NCBI GenBank assembly: GCA_012271065.1
Contig: JAAXHE010000123.1
Coordinates: 1 to 6,992 of the forward strand
DNA from: Candidatus Latescibacterota bacterium
GTDB taxonomy: Bacteria > Latescibacterota > UBA2968 > GCA-2709665
Direction of reading: 5' to 3'
DNA: 6,992 nt
Shown here: positions 5,309 to 6,992 of the stretch, in pieces
Layout of the letters: every line of letters begins with the position of its first letter
Numbering within the stretch: position 1 is the first letter of the stretch
Position numbers and translations under genes: made by a program
The notes under the pieces: model-generated
What the model saw: the letters and a program-made list of their open reading frames with translations, nothing else
Database searches by the model: none
Told to the model about the DNA's origin: nothing

Positions 5309-6388
5309 TTACCAGATGGTGGCTGCAATATAGCGCTCGCCGTCGGGTTCGTCGTCATAATAATATACGGATACGACCCTGCCGTCCGGCCGCTGCACCG
5401 CGCGTGGATACCCGACGTCGTGGTCACCGCCGTCATCCCTCAGGATAACGGGCTCGGACCACGTCGCTCCCTCGTCTTCGCTCAATACCGCCCGCAGCCC
5501 CGAGGGCGCGTCGCGATATCCGTATACCAGGCACAGGCGCCCGTCAGCCATAAGAATCATAGCGGGCGGGTTGCCCCCGGTTCCGGTTTCGGCGACCGGC
5601 CGGTTGACGTAACGCCAGCTCGCCGCGTTGTCGTCCGAACAGTACAGGTCGATCCAATTGCCCTCCCTGCTTCCGCCGCCTCCCCTGCATCGCACGGACA
5701 CCAGGATGCGCCCTCCGGGAAGACGAACGCTGGCGGGCATGATGGCGAAGCCCTCGGGCTCGGGACCGATCCAGGCGCGCAGGGGAAAGGTGCGTCCGCC
5801 GTCGTCGGTGCGGGCGCAGAAGACGCGTCCCTCCCTGCCGTCGGCCTTCGTGGCCGTGAGGAAGAGGGTGCAGGTGGAGGCGCCGTCGACCAGGTAGTCG
5901 GTGCGCGCTTCGACGCCGGTGGGGCTGTACATGGGCAGACGGAAGGGGCCCTGCCACGAGGCGCAGCGGTCCATGGAGGTGTAGAAGAAGGAGAGGGTGC
6001 CCGCATCCAGCCCCGTCTTGGCGCACATGAGGGCGAAGTCGGGATGGGAGAAGTCGATGCCGCCGGGTGGCTCGGCCAGCATCTCCCGGTCGCGGAGGGC
6101 CTCGCCGACGCGGAGGCCATCGGTCATGTGCTCGTCGGCGGAGAGGCCCCGGTCCCCGGGGGTCCGGCAGGGCGTCGGACCCGTGGTCCAGGTGACGCCC
6201 CCGTCGAGGCTGCGCGCCTGCATGCCGGCGAAGGGCCGCGAGCGGTCGCGCGCGTGGAAGCCGCCGCCGCTGTCGTGGTAGCCGAGGGTGAAGCCGACGA
6301 CGATCTCGTCCGCCCAGGACCAGATGCCGTAGTTGGCGGGCCAGCCGGCGTAACGCCCGGCCTCCCGGTAGATGACGACGTGCTCCAT
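5309..6388 (-). CDS. Sialidase-like Asp-box beta-propeller protein
   Basis: A 359-aa protein of the sialidase/BNR superfamily (six-bladed propeller). The N-terminus GRYAGWPANYGIWSW (11-25) is typical of a group of environmental 'sialidase family' proteins. Asp boxes are SLDGGVTW (60-67), TDDGGRTF (194-201), a degenerate SDDNAASW (251-258) and SEDEGATW (303-310). RTDYLVDG (162-169) and the closing YYYDDEPDGERYIAATIW (342-359) are also family-like. No signal peptide is visible, so it is probably cytosolic; true hydrolysis of sialic acids is doubtful and not shown by any residue set I can confirm. ATG 6388 is preferred over the in-frame ATG 6427 because the conserved N-terminus begins here; neither has a good Shine-Dalgarno. 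TAA ends it. It is divergent from the solute-binding gene. Confidence 0.85.
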   Translation of the reverse strand: MEHVVIYREAGRYAGWPANYGIWSWADEIVVGFTLGYHDSGGGFHARDRSRPFAGMQARSLDGGVTWTTGPTPCRTPGDRGLSADEHMTDGLRVGEALRDREMLAEPPGGIDFSHPDFALMCAKTGLDAGTLSFFYTSMDRCASWQGPFRLPMYSPTGVEARTDYLVDGASTCTLFLTATKADGREGRVFCARTDDGGRTFPLRAWIGPEPEGFAIMPASVRLPGGRILVSVRCRGGGGSREGNWIDLYCSDDNAASWRYVNRPVAETGTGGNPPAMILMADGRLCLVYGYRDAPSGLRAVLSEDEGATWSEPVILRDDGGDHDVGYPRAVQRPDGRVVSVYYYDDEPDGERYIAATIW

Positions 6389-6408
6389 CCCTGCCAAGCC
6401 TAAGGCCG

Positions 6409-6992
6409 ATGCGCGTGAGCTGTCCATCCTGGTGCGGAGAATCGGTCCTCTGGCTGCTGTCCGCCGCGGCGGGGGGCACGGCCTGGCTGGCGGGACGAAG
6501 GGGGGCCGGGGCCCTGGCCCGCCCCATGGGCTGGGGAGCCTTCGTGCTCTTCGGAACGGGGGCGGGACTCTGGATGTTCGGCGACACCTGGGCCTACTAC
6601 TACGCCGCGAAAGAGTCGGCCCTGCGGTTCTCCTACTGGGGCTCGTACCGCGAGCACCAGATGTGGGAGGAGATCATCCGGGCCTTCGGGCGGCGCCACC
6701 CGGGGATCGGCGTCAAGGGGGAGTACATTACGGGCCGCTACACCGACAAGATCCAGAAGCTGCTGTTGGCCGGGGAGGCGCCGGACGTCATGATGTTCGC
6801 CGACGAGCACTTCCCGCGCTTCGTCCCGAGCGGCAAGCTGGAACCCCTCGATGCGTACTGCCGGCAGCCGGACAGGGCGCTGGACCTGGAGAAGGACTTC
6901 TTCAAGACCTCGGTATCCCACTTCCAGGCGGACGGCCGGGCCTACGGGATCCCCGTCTTCGGCGGCAACTGCCTGATTCTCTACAACCGCGA
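6409..6992 (+). CDS. ABC transporter solute-binding protein, family 1 (partial, 3' end missing)
   Basis: The frame is open from ATG 6409 to the window end (194 codons plus 2 nt) and continues beyond it. It is an extracellular sugar-type substrate-binding protein. After about residue 71 the pattern is classical: FSYWGSYREHQMWEEIIRAF, HPGIGVK (97-103), YTDKIQKLLLAGEAPDVMMF (111-130), GKLEPLDAY (142-150), KDFFKTS (162-168), and GRAYGIP...LILYNR (176-194). The N-terminus is unusual: hydrophobic stretches at about 12-29 and 42-57 with basic residues between them, and no lipobox cysteine, so it may be membrane-anchored rather than a lipoprotein. The true start could be a later codon, such as ATG 6526. 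Permease genes would be expected downstream, outside the window. Confidence 0.87.
   Translation, partial: MRVSCPSWCGESVLWLLSAAAGGTAWLAGRRGAGALARPMGWGAFVLFGTGAGLWMFGDTWAYYYAAKESALRFSYWGSYREHQMWEEIIRAFGRRHPGIGVKGEYITGRYTDKIQKLLLAGEAPDVMMFADEHFPRFVPSGKLEPLDAYCRQPDRALDLEKDFFKTSVSHFQADGRAYGIPVFGGNCLILYNR

Noticed and set aside
5420..6403. Plus-strand 327-aa open frame
   Set aside because: A Gly/Ala/Val-rich shadow of the sialidase-like gene in high-GC sequence.
5544..6587. Minus-strand 347-aa open frame
   Set aside because: An Arg/Pro-rich out-of-frame shadow of the sialidase-like gene and antisense to the solute-binding gene.

Overview
This is a GC-rich window (mostly about 60 to 70 percent GC by eye, apart from one AT-rich island at roughly 3690-3760). 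It looks like a chromosomal fragment from an uncultivated environmental bacterium. The content (an atypical sialidase-like beta-propeller, an Ldh2-family dehydrogenase, a long RidA-like protein, an ABC solute-binding protein, and several dispersed intergenic repeats) resembles large environmental genomes such as Poribacteria or Latescibacterota. That assignment is inference from style; there is no rRNA or marker gene here.

Layout. 1-282: no supportable gene; it holds a long bulged hairpin. 283-1041 (+): class I SAM-dependent methyltransferase of the PF13679-like type. 1121-2125 (-): extended-SDR NAD-dependent epimerase/dehydratase, convergent with the methyltransferase, with a strong Shine-Dalgarno and a good promoter candidate. 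2462-3532 (+): Ldh2-family (malate/L-lactate/ureidoglycolate-type) NAD(P)-dependent dehydrogenase, divergent from the epimerase across about 336 bp. 3533-4566: a repeat-rich island carrying a complete BrnT toxin / BrnA antitoxin pair (3805-4282), with a sigma70-like promoter and a palindromic AT-rich leader. The pair is bracketed by two exact 31-bp direct repeats; a third, inverted copy lies just upstream. A 'CCTTTGTGTC' tandem repeat and a bidirectional hairpin terminator follow. 4567-5160 (-): long RidA/YjgF-like protein with its own TTGACA promoter. 5309-6388 (-): cytosolic sialidase-like (Asp-box) beta-propeller. 6409 to the window end (+): the N-terminal part of an ABC sugar-type solute-binding protein, divergent from the propeller gene with only about 20 bp between start codons.

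How they work together. The epimerase, the dehydrogenase, the sialidase-like protein and the solute-binding protein fit carbohydrate or organic-acid scavenging, but they do not form one operon and no single pathway can be proven. BrnTA is a self-contained, autoregulated type II toxin-antitoxin module that appears to sit in a repeat-rich insertion hotspot. I found no convincing undescribed system. The most interesting structure is the repeat-bracketed BrnTA cassette, in which the candidate promoter -35 element straddles the edge of one repeat.
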